Shown here: positions 1 to 11,845 of the stretch, in pieces
Numbering within the stretch: position 1 is the first letter of the stretch
Layout: every line of letters begins with the position of its first letter
Assembly: GCA_030435675.1 (NCBI GenBank)
Contig: CM059622.1
Location: 10,850,001 to 10,914,000 of the forward strand
DNA length: 64,000 bases
Source: Steinernema hermaphroditum
Lineage: Eukaryota > Nematoda > Chromadorea > Rhabditida > Steinernematidae
Direction of reading: 5' to 3'
Position numbers and translations under genes: made by a program
Notes under the pieces: generated by a model
Told to the model about the DNA's origin: nothing
Seen by the model: only the letters and a program-made list of their open reading frames with translations
Database searches by the model: none

Positions 1-1525
1 TTCACAAGTACGGAGCTGATGCACTGAGACTATACTTGATCAACTCGCCAGTTGTTCGAGCCGAAAATTTGAACTTCCGCGAAGAAGGTGTCCGTGATGT
101 CTTGAAGGACGTCATGCTGCCCTGGTACAACGCCTATCGGTACTTTGTGCAAAACGTCCATATTTACGAGCATGTAAGTGCTAGAAATTTCAAGAATGAT
201 CAACCATGCTTATATTTAGCAAACTGGAAAGTCTTTTGCTCTTAATAACGGAAGTGACAACGATATGGATCATTGGATTCTGTCGTTCACTAACACCCTT
301 GTCGAATTCGTACGTGAAGAAATGGACAAGTACCACCTGTACAGCGTTGTGTCACCACTGACCAAGTTCTTCGACACTCTTACGAACTCGTACATTCGGC
401 TGAACCGACAGCGGTTCAAGAGCGACACTGATGATCGTCTTCATGCTTTAACAACTCTCGGAAAGGTCTTGGTCATCGTTGTCCGTCTCATGGCTCCTTT
501 CACGCCCTTCTTCTGTGAATATCTGTGGAAAAACTTGCGCCATGTGGTTAGTTTCTCCGCTGTGGTGGACCTTTGATTGGAGTTTTTGTTAGGTCGATGC
601 TGAGGAAGAATCTGTGCATTATATGGCACTCCCTACGGCTGATACGAAGTCCATCGACAAATCCATCGAACGACGCGTGAAGGCCATGAGCTCAGTCATT
701 GATCTGATCCGCGTCTGGCGCGATCGTAAGGGACTGGGCGTCAAGTACCCCGTCAAGGAAGTCGTTGTTATCAATCGCGACCAGCAATTCTTGGACGATG
801 TTGTGTCACTGGAGCAGTACATCCTTTCTGAATGCAATGTGAAGAAGCTCACAGTGAGCCAAGATAAGGAAAAGTATGGTGTGGAACTGAAGGCCGAGCC
901 CAACTTCCGCGTTCTTGGTGCACGCTTGAAGGGCGATCAAAAAAAAGTTGGCATTTACTTGAAGGTTAGTGTCCAAAGGGTTTTACATAATGTAAATTTG
1001 CTTCTTAGAATGAAGTCACCCAAGAAGAGCTGAGAAAGTTGCTTGAGGAAGGTTTGGTGCTTATCCACGGTCATGAGATTACTAAGGAAGAAGTAGCTGT
1101 GACCTATAAGTGCGACCCCTCGAAAATTGATCTGGGTGGAAACTTTGACGTCAATTCGGACGACAAGACGGTTATCGTCGTTGATACTGAAGAAGACGAG
1201 AGTCTAGCTCAAGAAGGCTTAACTCGCGAAATCACCAATCGTATCCAAAGGTTGCGCAAATCCGCGAAGCTGGTTGCTACCCAAGCCGCCACTGTCTACT
1301 GCGAGGCTGACGAAGGCACGGCTCTATCCACAGTGCTTAACAAATTCCAAGAAACTATTGCTAACGCAACAGGAACTCCCGTTGTACTGGGCCGTGTCCC
1401 CGCCGAATTGTCCGCCTTGATTGAGAGCGACTGCGAAGTGAAGAAGGAGGTGTTGAAGGTGAGTTTCCTCACGCGATTTTTTAATAATGCTTTATTTTCA
1501 GCTCGCGTTGGTGATGCCGAATTGA
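1..1525 (+). CDS. iars-1: Isoleucyl-tRNA synthetase, cytosolic, C-terminal part (5' end outside window)
   Basis: This enzyme charges tRNA-Ile in the cytosol. The window opens inside the gene. Five exons join in phase: 1-173, 220-546, 593-964, 1009-1458 and 1502-1525, with introns of 43-46 bp. The first exon reads [20 protein letters not shown], typical of class I synthetases just after the KMSKS loop. [10 protein letters not shown] and the LMAPFTPFF segment mark the anticodon-binding helical domain. The remainder matches the eukaryotic C-terminal extension, with [20 protein letters not shown] a hallmark of cytosolic IleRS. The last exon adds only LALVMPN and a stop. The HIGH and KMSKS motifs lie upstream of the window. 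The assignment is secure; exon borders are by eye, but all keep the frame. Confidence 0.95.
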
Positions 1526-1580
1526 ATACGCTATTGATTTACCCAATTGTTAACTTATTTCCTTTGTTTGTGGTAGTTGT

Positions 1581-1586
1581 AATAAA
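1581..1586 (+). terminator. Poly(A) signal of the isoleucyl-tRNA synthetase gene
   Basis: A canonical AATAAA lies 56 bp after the stop codon of the synthetase gene, a normal 3' UTR length for a compact nematode gene. Confidence 0.6.
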
Positions 1587-1900
1587 ACAACGAATAAGAA
1601 GATCGGCTGTTGCGTATGAGTGTTGTGGTTTGGTATGATTGAGGACGATGGATTACTAGGTGGCCACGGCAAAAAAAAATTCAGAAGAGCCACGGAAGTT
1701 CTGAGAACGGGAGAGTTGACCACGGTCATCTTAGGAGCTGAACAAGTGAAATGTGGCCGGAAAATTCTCGTCGAATTGAATGTTTATCCCGACTGGGAAA
1801 ATGGAAACAGGGCTCCACATAGCGATGCCATTTCACTGTCTATGCAGCTCCAAAATATATATATTCGCAGCTGATCCTTCGATTTTCTCTTCCAACCACA
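1587..1900. other. Intergenic region before the F-box-like gene
   Basis: This stretch has one uninterrupted plus-strand frame (1620-1874), but its composition is not protein-like and it has no recognisable domain. The sequence ATTCGCAG at about 1863-1870 could be a trans-splice acceptor for the next gene, whose ATG is 31 bp downstream. Nothing else is evident. Confidence 0.4.
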
Positions 1901-2806
1901 ATGAATAGCCTCCTCGCGAGTCAGTTTTTCTGCGATGTATTCGATATTCTTTCGGAATCATCGTCTCATATCTTATCCGTCGCCCTGAAGACCTATTCCC
2001 CGAGGACAAAAGCGATCGACTTGTGCTACCCTCCACAGCAAGGCGACATCGGATCAGAGATAAAGAAGGTGCAGCAGGCGCCGTTCTGCACCCTTCGCTC
2101 GTTTACCATCATGGACAATGACGAGGACTGGTTCAGCGATAACGCTCGCAATCTGTCGACCTTGTTCAGCAAAGTTTTGAGGCTCTTCTGTAAGAATAGG
2201 ACACGACTGAACCTACATCTTCACACATCGAACTGTCTCGTGTGCGTGGATACCGTATTGCCTCGTCTTTACACCTACTTTTTCTCTCTTTCTATCACAT
2301 ATGCCGGACAGCCCTCCCAAGAGTTCCTTAACAAAGCCGTTGTCCACGGGCATCTTCAGGAGTTGTATCTCGTGAACGAATACTGTACCGAGAAGTGGCC
2401 GACAACCACGACCAAAACCTTAGAAACCCTAGTAAAGCAGCTTCAATGGACAAAGATCGTTTTAGACTACAACACCGAGTTCAGCACTTTCGAATGCTTC
2501 AGCGACCTCTTTGAGCAGTGGCATCTGGGACCACAGAATATGGCAATGACAGCCAGCGGACGACGGGAGTTCACCTTCTACGCGAAGTTTCCCGTGAAGG
2601 AGTTCGCAAAACACGTTGATATTGCTCCGGATAATGCCTGGGAAAACAGTATTGTGTACTTGAGAAAGGAACACCCAGATGGACCTTTTTATGTAACGCT
2701 AAAGGTTAAGAAGGAGTTTAACTGTCACACTTACTGTCATCTTGTTTTTGCAAAAAATGATAACAGCATGAAAAAGGCTGACAACTTAACCTATAAGTTT
2801 TCCTGA
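1901..2806 (+). CDS. F-box-like nematode protein of unknown function, single exon
   Basis: An uninterrupted ORF of 301 residues. Its opening, MNSLLASQFFCDVFDILSES, resembles the degenerate F-box start found in large nematode families, in which a hydrophobic N-terminus is followed by leucine-rich, poorly conserved sequence. The middle (about residues 140-230) contains LQELYLVNEYCTEKWPTTTT, similar in style to leucine-rich or FTH-like repeats. Such proteins are usually substrate adaptors of SCF ubiquitin ligases, but no substrate can be proposed here. The lack of introns contrasts with the neighbouring genes and suits a fast-expanding family. The family assignment is tentative; that the ORF is a gene is more likely, given its length and the AATAAA 36 bp after the stop. 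Confidence 0.6.
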   Translation: MNSLLASQFFCDVFDILSESSSHILSVALKTYSPRTKAIDLCYPPQQGDIGSEIKKVQQAPFCTLRSFTIMDNDEDWFSDNARNLSTLFSKVLRLFCKNRTRLNLHLHTSNCLVCVDTVLPRLYTYFFSLSITYAGQPSQEFLNKAVVHGHLQELYLVNEYCTEKWPTTTTKTLETLVKQLQWTKIVLDYNTEFSTFECFSDLFEQWHLGPQNMAMTASGRREFTFYAKFPVKEFAKHVDIAPDNAWENSIVYLRKEHPDGPFYVTLKVKKEFNCHTYCHLVFAKNDNSMKKADNLTYKFS

Positions 2807-2841
2807 ATTCGCGCCTACGGTAGATATCGACAACCTACTGA

Positions 2842-2847
2842 AATAAA
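2842..2847 (+). terminator. Poly(A) signal after the F-box-like gene
   Basis: AATAAA 36 bp downstream of the stop codon at 2806. The roughly 330 bp from here to the next start codon contain only a TC-rich stretch and the acceptor ATTTTCAG at about 3166-3173, just before the next ATG. Confidence 0.55.
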
Positions 2848-3182
2848 GTTAAATATGAAACAATATCGCTAAGTGGACCTTTTAATCGGTTCTGAAAGAT
2901 ACCGTGTCTGAGCTTCATCGTCTATTGTCTCTGCCCCTGTCTTCCTGTGTTTATCGTCTATTTTCTCTGCAATAAACTCTCTAGGAATGTGGTTTTCACC
3001 ACTGAATGGGTCTTGAAACGATGTACCTTTCAGCGTATCTCTGGACATTTCGCTTTTCTCCGATTTCAGCGACGTCATGTCTCTTCCGTCTTTTTTGCTT
3101 CTTGTCCTCATCTCGTGGATTGTCTTCCATTTTAAAGATTGTCTGTCACCCTCGCATCATTCACCATTTTCAGCCGTTCAAA

Positions 3183-3954
3183 ATGGCTTCGAGTTTCAGC
3201 ACGTCACTGCCATTTTTAGAGTGCTCAGTTGAATCGAGCGCTTTGTCATCTACTCTGAGCGGAGGAGAGCCCCTGGGATCCGAGTTTCTTCAGACGCTCG
3301 AAACTATGCGTGTTATTCAGGCGCTTGGTCAGGGATCTGCCACAGACGAGGTGAAGGAGTGGGCCCGCCAGAGGGTGGAGAGCTACACGAGGGGCTTACC
3401 AGAGGTATTTAATGTCGTTATTTCCATGTAGTTGTTGTTGTCTTTGATTCTAGAGCGAGCTGGCGGTGATCCGCAAAAACGCCGAGAAAATCAAGAACAC
3501 AATGAGGATGGAACAGGAAAGGGGTCGCCCTCCTCCTGAGCCAATTGAGATTCCTCACTTCGATGAGAAGTGAGCCAACATACCATGTTCCTTCATTGAT
3601 TCAGGTTTTAGGAGCGCTAAAAAGTGGATATACGACCGCAAGCGGGAGTGCATGGCCGTCTACGAATATGCGAGCGCAGAGAAGTCCTCCAACGTGTTCA
3701 GCAAAGTGGTTACCGAAAAGAAAGCGCCCGGCTACAATGAGTTTATCCGGCAGCCACAGGATCTGACCTCCATCAAGAAGCTGATCGCTGGGAAGCAAGT
3801 TCTGGACCGAAACGAGATAAAAAAACGCATAATGCTCATGTACGCGAACTGTGTTATGTACAACGAAGAGGGTGACGAATACTGGCTGATTGCTGAAAGG
3901 TCCGCGAAATATTTTGTCAAACAGGGTGCAGTGAGTTCTACCAGTCGTCGATAG
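3183..3954 (+). CDS. Small BRD8-like bromodomain protein
   Basis: Three exons, 3183-3404, 3454-3569 and 3612-3954, give about 226 residues. In the second intron the acceptor at 3610-3611 keeps the frame, whereas an earlier CAG would give a stop. Residues from about 110 on carry the recognisable part: PGYNEFIRQPQDLTSIKKL is the bromodomain ZA-loop and helix A region, and MYANCVMYNEEGDEYW holds the acetyl-lysine-binding Asn and the Tyr that follows. BRD8, a subunit of the NuA4/TIP60 acetyltransferase complex, is the nearest family I recognise. The N-terminal 75 residues are unfamiliar. An alternative last exon is possible: a GTGAGT donor at 3931 could splice to a CATCAG acceptor near 4010, replacing the final eight residues. 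A TTTTCAG acceptor ends 9 bp before the ATG. Confidence 0.8.
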
Positions 3955-4183
3955 GTTTTGTTGTCTATGTTGTACCTTTCTGGCTCATAAAATGCGTTAT
4001 TTTCATCAGCGTCAGAATGGGTGTAATCCTGGGCATGTGTATACCTGAAGCAAGGCGAAGTTCCCTTAGACACTGTCGTTAGACTACAATGTGTCTATGC
4101 TAAGTCTCTGTCTGCCAGACAGAGTTGCTATCTGCCTCTGCAGCACTTTACGTGTGGAGCTCGATATCACTCTGTGTCTTGAA

Positions 4184-5416
4184 ATGATGCTGAGCAGTCG
4201 GTTTGTCTTCTCATTCATTTGTTTCTCTGCCCTCCACATTACTTCTGCTAAGGTGCAACTGTCTTGTGGCAACACCATTAATGGATCTTTGCGCAGTAGA
4301 AATCCCGAAATCGCTTATTCAGCAGTAATTGTATCTATGCGGGTTCTGGTTAGAAGACTCTCTGTTTTAGTATTTGTTCCCGCCGGAATGTGTGAGCTGT
4401 CAGTTACAGCGCCGAGTCACGGAAACCAATGACCAGATCATTTTGAATTGCAACTCAACCGATGATTCTGCGAGTTTTGGTTGCTACTTCAGGGAGAAGT
4501 CCGATTGGATCGAGCAAGTTTGCGTGTGCAATGGTGATGGTTGCAATAAGGAAATTCCCAGTTTAGGTATGGTTCCACTTTGACACAGAAATTTTCTTAC
4601 ATTGTGGATTACAGATACGCTGATGAATAGCGTGAAGGTGCTTGTCAACTGGGGTCAAAATGTTTTTAAGTACGATGAAGTCACGGTCGTACTTATAGCA
4701 AGTTTCCTCGGCGCCTGTTTGCTTCAAGAGCAGTTAATCCCAGTTATCTACCGAGCTCTAAAATCATGGTCTTTATGTCCATTGTATTGCAACTGGAAGA
4801 TTTCACGGACGATAACTCAAGATGTGCGTAAATACATGCTTAGCCATGATATCCCTCCACTGGACCAGAGAGATGTACATGCATTAGGCGACTCGCTTTG
4901 GGAATCTATATCAAGAGTGAGTCACCTTTCATGACACTAATTACTTGGATCTGCTTTCAGAAATCGGGTTCGTCGTTTCGATCCTATGAAGACCGGACAT
5001 ATCGATTTGAACGTGAAGTTAGGGAAGAGATCACTCGTAACGACTTGCTGTGTCGGCGAGCAGGTTACTTGCGACAGTGTCAAAATCGAATGATGATGAA
5101 CGATATGACGAGAATCCGATGTACTGATCAACTCATTAAGAATCTGCAGCAAGGTATTCCACCTACTGCGCCTATTCCAGATCATGCGAAGAAAAGGAGC
5201 GAACAAAGGAAGGTCGACGAAGATAAACCCATGGCCATTACCCAGTCATCATCGATCATTCGGCCCAACACAGCAAAAATGGCGAGCACGAAAGCTTTGG
5301 AAGCCAAAAAACTGAATTCTAGCCAACCAGCTGGAATGATTACGACGGATATGAAAAGCGACAAAACGCAAAGTTCAACATTGATTCCACGTTCGATGCG
5401 TTCTCGTCGAAAATAA
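4184..5416 (+). CDS. Ly6-like single-pass membrane protein with long cytosolic tail
   Basis: Four exons, 4184-4324, 4371-4566, 4615-4916 and 4961-5416, give about 364 residues with consistent phases. The start MMLSSRFVFSFICFSALHIT is a signal peptide. Residues about 22-112 are Cys-rich and end in CVCNGDGCN, the Cys-Asn ending typical of Ly6/uPAR-type three-finger folds. A hydrophobic span near residues 137-160 (VTVVLIASFLGACLL) is followed by about 200 polar, basic residues containing many Arg, Lys, Ser and Thr. The expected topology is therefore an outside Cys-rich domain and an inside tail, with no kinase domain. Most Ly6 proteins are GPI-anchored, so the tail is unusual. The family assignment rests on Cys spacing only, and the ligand is unknown. 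Confidence 0.7.
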
Positions 5417-5675
5417 ATCGTTCTCCTGTTACGAATTGCCTGCCTCACAGCGATATTGCAGTGAAGTGACGTCCAAACGAAGCGATGTTATTCGAAATCC
5501 AAGCATCGCGCCATGATTCCGTTAACGTTCTATGTAAATACATTGTTTCGCCGTTCTCTTCGTCCTGATGGTACGCAAGTCTATTGCGTTGTGAGGTTTC
5601 TAATATTTCGCGCCGCGTCTGCATACCTACGATGCAGTCTGCACATCTTTCACCGCTCGTCTTATTTCAGATTGA

Positions 5676-8285
5676 ATGTTGGCTCCTCCAGTTGCCAATA
5701 CGGAACACAACTACTTCGTGCGACCTGCATATCGCTTCAAAGTTCCATTGGTAAGTCATTTCAGAGTCAAGCGCTCTAATAAACGTTCTCGTTTAGAATC
5801 CCAGACCTGAAGACGCATTAGGCGATGGTCCAGGCAGACGTCTTCGCAAAAATGTCTCCAACGTCAGAAGACACATCGACTATACGTCGCCCATGCTGAA
5901 TTACCTTCAAGTGAGTTTGCCTCCTCCGGCGAATTGGAATATTTCTGTGTTTTAGGAGCGTTTATGGGTGAAAGATCGACTCGACCGACCAAGAATACAG
6001 CCAGATACCTTGTTCCAATGCAAGGTATTGCCGCCGTCAGCCATGCGCGAGAATCCCGTTGACTGTGTCATGTCAAGATTTGTCAGAGCAGCCATGAATA
6101 AAGTGAAATGTCCTGTCTACGCGACTTGCTGGACACCGGAAGGCAAGCGCTTAATTACCGGGGCATCTTCCGGCGAGTTCACTCTCTGGAATGGAACTGC
6201 ATTCAATTTTGAAACAATCCTTCAGGTGGGACATCATTTTTGGGTGCATTGTTTATGTTTGGTCTTTAAGGCTCATGGGTCAGCTGTGCGGGCAATGCAG
6301 TGGTCGCACAATGACCAATGGATGATCTCGGCCGATCACGATGGCTATGTTAAGTACTGGCAACCTAACATGAATAACGTTCATATGTTTATTGCGCATA
6401 AAGATGAACCAATTCGATCATTGAGGTATACTGGTTGTACGGTAGTGGTCGATGCTAATAAATACCTTTTTCTAGTTTTTCACCTACAGACGCAAAGCTA
6501 GTAACGGGTTCCGACGATGCCACGTCGAAAATCTTTGATTTCGCTCGCGGCGCCGAAGAACGGACGCTTCGCGGCCATGGTTCCGACGTTCGCTCTGTGG
6601 ACTGGCACCCACGGAAGGGACTCATCGCTACCGGTAGCAGGGATTCGCAGCAGCCTGTAAAATTGTGGGATCCGAGAAGCACTCAGTGTCTGTCGACGCT
6701 CTACGGACACAAGAACTCGGTGATGGCTGTCGAGTGGAACAAAAACGGAAACTGGCTGCTGACAGGATCTCGTGACCATCTTCTGAAACTCTACGACATC
6801 CGAATGATGAAGGAGATACGTACTTTCAGAGCTCATAAGAAGGAGGTCACTGGTCAGTGGCATATTTCAGCAGTCGCATATAATTCTTGGATGTTTCAGC
6901 TCTTTCTTGGCACCCGCTCCACGAGAATCTTTTCGTCAGTGGAGGCGGAGATGGATCGATCGCCTACTGGTTGGCCGGTCACGAGAAGGAACTTGCGCTT
7001 CTAGAAGACGCCCACGATCAAGCGATCTGGTCGTTGAAGTGGCATCCACTGGGTCACATTCTTGCTTCTGGTTCAAACGACAACAACACGAAGTTCTGGG
7101 CGCGGAACCGACCTGGGGACACTCAAGACGACATTTTCGGCATCGCGCAGACATCGTCGTCGCATGCCATCACTAGCAACACAGCTTCTATTGTGCAAAC
7201 CGATGAAAACGGCATGGCTGTCATCCCGGGTATGGGATTAACTGACGAGATCTACGAGGAGCTGCGACAGGACACGAACTCCAACGCCACCATTGGACTT
7301 GGAGGGGCACTTCTTTTCCCTGAAGATATGAGCGCCAACAAGAATGTAAGGAGAAGCTTTTTAATTCCACTAATCTGTTTATGTTTTGCAGAGCACTGCT
7401 CCCAACGCTAAGAGAACGCTTATCAAGCAACCGCCAGCTAAGAAGGTGCAACGCCAGTTTGAGCGCATGTGGAACGTTGCTAAACCCGGAACAGGACCTG
7501 GTGCCGAAGACAATGAAGATGACTTCGACGATGAAGGATTCAAAAAGCCGAGAATGTCTCTTCTGGGTCGGCCGTCTTCCGGATCGATGCTCTCTCTTCC
7601 ACCCAGAGACGAAGGCCCTCATCCACGTCGTGATCACAGCCTACTTGGCGCTGGACCTGGCCCTAGCTCTGGACCCGGGGGACCTTCTTCCAACTTCGGA
7701 GGTGGCCCGCGACCTCCTATGCGCATGATGGGAGATTACCCAGAAGTTGGAGAATACCCCGACGACCGAGGCCGCCGTGATTATCACGACGAGCGTGGTC
7801 GTGATTATCGCCACGAGGATCGCGGTCCTGGAGGTCCTCCTTCGTACATGATGATGGGTCCGGGTGGCCCTCCTCCACGCGGTCACGGACCTAACATGGG
7901 TATACCGCCAAACATGGGTCCTCCTGAGCATCAGAATATGCCACCACCTTCTCATGCTGGTCCCAGTGGCGGACAAGGACCGTTCTTCCAATCTCTAGGA
8001 CCGATGTGGGACCTTCCTTCTCAGAGTGGATCAGCCCCTCAATCAGGTCCCAACCAGGATCGAGTAAGTTTCTCCACGTCATTTCATCATATGACTTCGC
8101 TCTTTTAGGACATGGACTTCCGAAGAGGGCCACCTCCGAATATGATGGCGCCGCCGCATTCACAGCGTTCCCAAGGACCTCCTGGCAATGGACCGTATCG
8201 TGGTGACGTCGACCTACGCGGCGGTCCGCCTCCACCGTGGGCGGACGATAGAAGGGGACGAAAGCGAGGGCGTGGAAGATTTTAG
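5676..8285 (+). CDS. pfs-2: WDR33/Pfs2-like WD40 subunit of the mRNA polyadenylation complex
   Basis: This is the scaffold WD protein of CPSF, which in other animals helps recognise the AAUAAA signal during 3' end formation in the nucleus. Exons: 5676-5750, 5797-5910, 5956-6225, 6271-6425, 6476-6852, 6900-7345, 7392-8063 and 8109-8285, about 761 residues, all phases matching. The N-terminal [18 protein letters not shown] region is characteristic of the family. Seven WD repeats follow (about residues 105-410), for example [20 protein letters not shown] and [12 protein letters not shown]. From about residue 480 the protein is rich in Gly, Pro, Arg and Asp, as in WDR33, and ends GRKRGRGRF. The ATG lies 5 bp after TTATTTCAG, which looks like a trans-splice acceptor. 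The next gene on this strand starts 200 bp after the stop. Confidence 0.95.
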
Positions 8286-8485
8286 ATTCTTGTTTGTTAT
8301 GTATCAGTAACGGTTCTGTACAAATGAGGTCTTGTTATTTATCGTATCAGATCTACATCTACTGTTCTCGTGTCTGCCTTTGTAAATTGTGTGATAGGAA
8401 GGTTTCTTGCCTACATGGTGTTCCTTTTAGTTGTGATGCATTTGCGAAATTGGGTTACGGTGACTGTTCTTCAGAATTTGCTGAA

Positions 8486-11400
8486 ATGCTGTCGTTTTCT
8501 CGAAGATTCTGTAGCCATCCGAGCACTTCTAAGAGGTGAGGCGTTCTTGCACCAGTAGGCTTACGGAAGTTCAGCTCGTTCGATTTGCTAGAGGCGTGCG
8601 CGAATTACGAAGAGCGCACAGTGCGGGCGGCGCAGAGGACTTCGCGCAGCGGCGCTCCTTTCAGGATGGTTCTCCCTCCTCCGAACGTCACTGGGAACCT
8701 CCACTTAGGCCACGCTTTCACTGTGGCGATCCAGGATTCGATCTGTCGCTCGAGGCGGATGATTGGCGCCGACGTCAGCTGGATTCCGGGCTTCGACCAT
8801 GCGGGAATCGCAACACAAACGGTCGTTGAACGGCAGCTTTGGAAGAAGCACCGCGTGCGGAGACACGATATCCCCGCAGAGGAGTTCCTCCGCTTCTGCA
8901 CGCAGTGGAAGGACGACCGAATTGCGACCATCTCGGCGCAGCTGAAGCGCCTCGGGGCGACGCTCGACTGGGATCAGAGTTACTACACAATGGATGAGGT
9001 TGGTAGACAAACGGATTGGCCTGATACTGTGTGATTTAGCGATTTGCTTCAGCGGTGCGGCGAGCGTTCTGTCAGCTCCACGGTGATGGGCTGATCTTCC
9101 GGGCGAAGCGAATGGTCAACTGGTGTCCAGCGCTACAAAGTACAATATCGGACCAAGAAGTGGACGTGCTGGAGGGCGAAAGGGAACTGAAGATTAGAGC
9201 GAGTGATGGGAGCGAGAAGATAGTTCGAGTGGGAGTGATGCATAGGATTCGCTATCGTTTGGCTGACGGAAGGTGGGACTGGTTTTGAGACTGTCTGAAA
9301 AATGCATTATATTTGCAAAGTAGAGGATGACTGTCTCGATGATAACTTTTGTGTGTGCCTTATTTGTCTATGTCTATATGTGCGTCTTGTCTGTTTCTTG
9401 TCTTCTGATGCTGTCTATCAAGGTGTTGTCTCTCTAACGGCTCTTCTTTTTAGTGGGGAATACCTCGAAGTCGCGACAACCCGTCCAGAAACGATTCTCG
9501 CCGACGTGGCGCTCGCCGTGCACCCAGAAGACGATCGTTTGGCGCGATTCGTTGGAAGACGTGTGGAGCATCCACTTTTAAAAGGCGTCACTATACCTGT
9601 GATCGCGGATTCGGCGGTGAAACGAGACAAGGGAACAGGAGTGCTCAAGATAACGCCATCGCACGATTTCACCGACTTCGTTATCGCCAGAAGACATACG
9701 GAGGAACTCGACGATGGCGCCTTTGAGATTTCGTGCATCGACGACAAGGGCCTGGTGAACGGCCTCTATGCCGGGATGGACCGATTCGACGTGCGGCAGA
9801 AGATTGTCGAGGATTTAATGGAAGTGCAACGCTACGGTGGCGAAATGAAGTATGAGAACGCGCAGATCTCGCTGTGTAGCAGGACGGGCGACGTGCTAGA
9901 GCCGATGCCGAAGGAACAGTGGTTCCTGCGGTGCGATGAGCTACACTCGAATGTCAGGAAGAAGCTCGATGACGGAACGCTCAAGTTGGTGCCTTCGTTT
10001 TTGGAGCAGAAGCTGCGTGAGTGGCTTGAGTACGACGAACCGTGGTGCCTGAGCCGACAGTTGCTGTGGGGACATCGGATTCCGGCCTACAAGAGTGCTT
10101 CTGGGTGAGTTAAGCGTCTTCACTCTCTTCACAAAATATACATATCCTAGAGAATGGGTGGTAATTGACGACGAATCCTCTGTGAACCGAAGCTTCGATA
10201 GGGATCCGGATGTTCTGGATACGTGGTTCAGTTCCTCTCTTGTGCCGCTTGTCACCATCGGCTGGCCAAATCGAGTTCCGCCAGGGAAGCCGATCTCTCT
10301 CATGGAAACGGGTCACGACATCCTCGGCTTCTGGGTAGCACGGATGCTCTCTGTCTGTCAGCATCTGAACGGAGGCAACCTACCGTACCACGAGGTGCTG
10401 CTCCATGGACTTATTCGCGATGGTTCCGGTCGGAAGATGAGTAAATCTCTCGGCAACGTCATCGATCCCATCGACGTCATCGACGGGATCTCCTTAGACG
10501 AGATGGTCAGACGGCTAAGGGAGTCCACATTGGCGGAAACTGAACTTGGTTAGTCGTCGACGTGAGTCTCACCGTAACCCAATCACTTTAAGCGGTCGCG
10601 GAAAAGGATCTTAGATCTAAATTCCCCGGGGGAATGAAGGCTTTCGGACCTGACGCGCTACGATTCGCCCTTCTTCGCAACGATATTACATCGCTGGACG
10701 TGAATCTAAACGTGTCCGAGTTAGCCGATGAAGGGCTGCGTTTCTGCAACAAAATGTGGAACCTTTGCAACTACGTGAATAGGGTAACTGCGAAATGTGA
10801 CTCGATAAACGTAGGCCTGAGAAGTTCTCACCCCGCGGTAGGTGCTGACTGTACTTGTCCTGAACTATGACCCTGAGTTGTAGGACAAATGGATTCGTTC
10901 GAGGCTCGCTGCAGCCATCCAGAGCTTCGAGTCTTCTTTCAAGAAGCTGACCCCTCACATTGCCTTAAACGCGATCCACAAGTTCATCCTAAACGACTTG
11001 TGCGACTTCTACCTAGAGACGACGAAGAAGGCCGTATGGGGCGAAGACAAGGAGAGGTTGGCGGAAGTCGCCTCCACACTCCAGCAGATCACTCCAACGG
11101 CTCTCGTGGCAATGTCCGCCTTCATGCCGTTTGTGTCAGAGAATCTGTTCACGAAATTGCGACCTTCAGAGTCGCTTTACGACTGCCGCCTAAATGAGGT
11201 AACGCATGCTCTGAATTCATCTTCTAATTTCAATTTCAGTTCCTCGAGACCCAGGTCGACACAGAACTCGAGGCGAATGTGGACCTCGCAATCTCCGTCG
11301 TTTCTTCTATCCGATCCCTGCGCAATGAGCTCGGTTTGGCCAATTCCATTCACTTCTCAGGTATTCGAACCTTTCTTGTATACTTCTAACTGATATTTCT

Positions 11401-11845
11401 AGGTCTTATCACGTCGAACGCCGATCCTTCCATATCCGAAGTTTTCCCTATCATTGAAGCTCTGTGTAACCTCTCCATAACGGGTACCCTACCCCCAGGC
11501 TCCAAACTGCCCTCCAAAGGCTTCATGCCGTGTTCTGTTCGTGGCCATAACGCCACATTGGCCGTCAGCGTCTCCTCAGAGTTTCGAAACGATTTCGTCG
11601 TGCGCTTGGAACGCCAACTCGAGAAGGCAATGGACAGGAAGACCAAATTCGAGGCTAAAGCAGAGAAGTACGATCGTCTGACGAGCGAATCCCTGGAGCT
11701 CAAGAAGCCGGTGCAGGCGGCGAAGAACGAGAAGAAGGCCGCCCAAGCGAGGGGAGTTGCCATCGGGATGAACGCCGAGATCGAGAAGCTCGAGGATCTT
11801 TTGGAGCAGTACAGGGAGAAGAAGGGACATTTGAATCGTTGTTGA
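8486..11845 (+). CDS. vars: Valyl-tRNA synthetase, probably mitochondrial form
   Basis: This enzyme charges tRNA-Val. Nine exons (8486-8535, 8575-8998, 9040-9272, 9454-10104, 10151-10548, 10593-10837, 10884-11198, 11240-11360, 11403-11845) give 959 residues. The N-terminus [16 protein letters not shown] is basic and free of acids, like a mitochondrial presequence. [15 protein letters not shown] carries the HIGH-type motif (HLGH, residues 60-63); VATTRPETI marks the editing domain; WFSSSLVP and KMSKS (residues 548-552) complete the class I core. The C-terminus is a Lys/Glu-rich coiled coil, as in other valyl enzymes. The start was chosen because a TTCTTCAG acceptor lies 12 bp upstream and the first intron restores the frame. 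The 181-bp third intron is unusually long for this locus. It could be an operon partner of pfs-2. It lacks the long N-terminal extension of vertebrate cytosolic ValRS. Confidence 0.93.

Noticed and set aside
1620..1874. 84-codon ORF upstream of the F-box-like gene
   Set aside because: No domain and no splice context; sits in an intergenic spacer.
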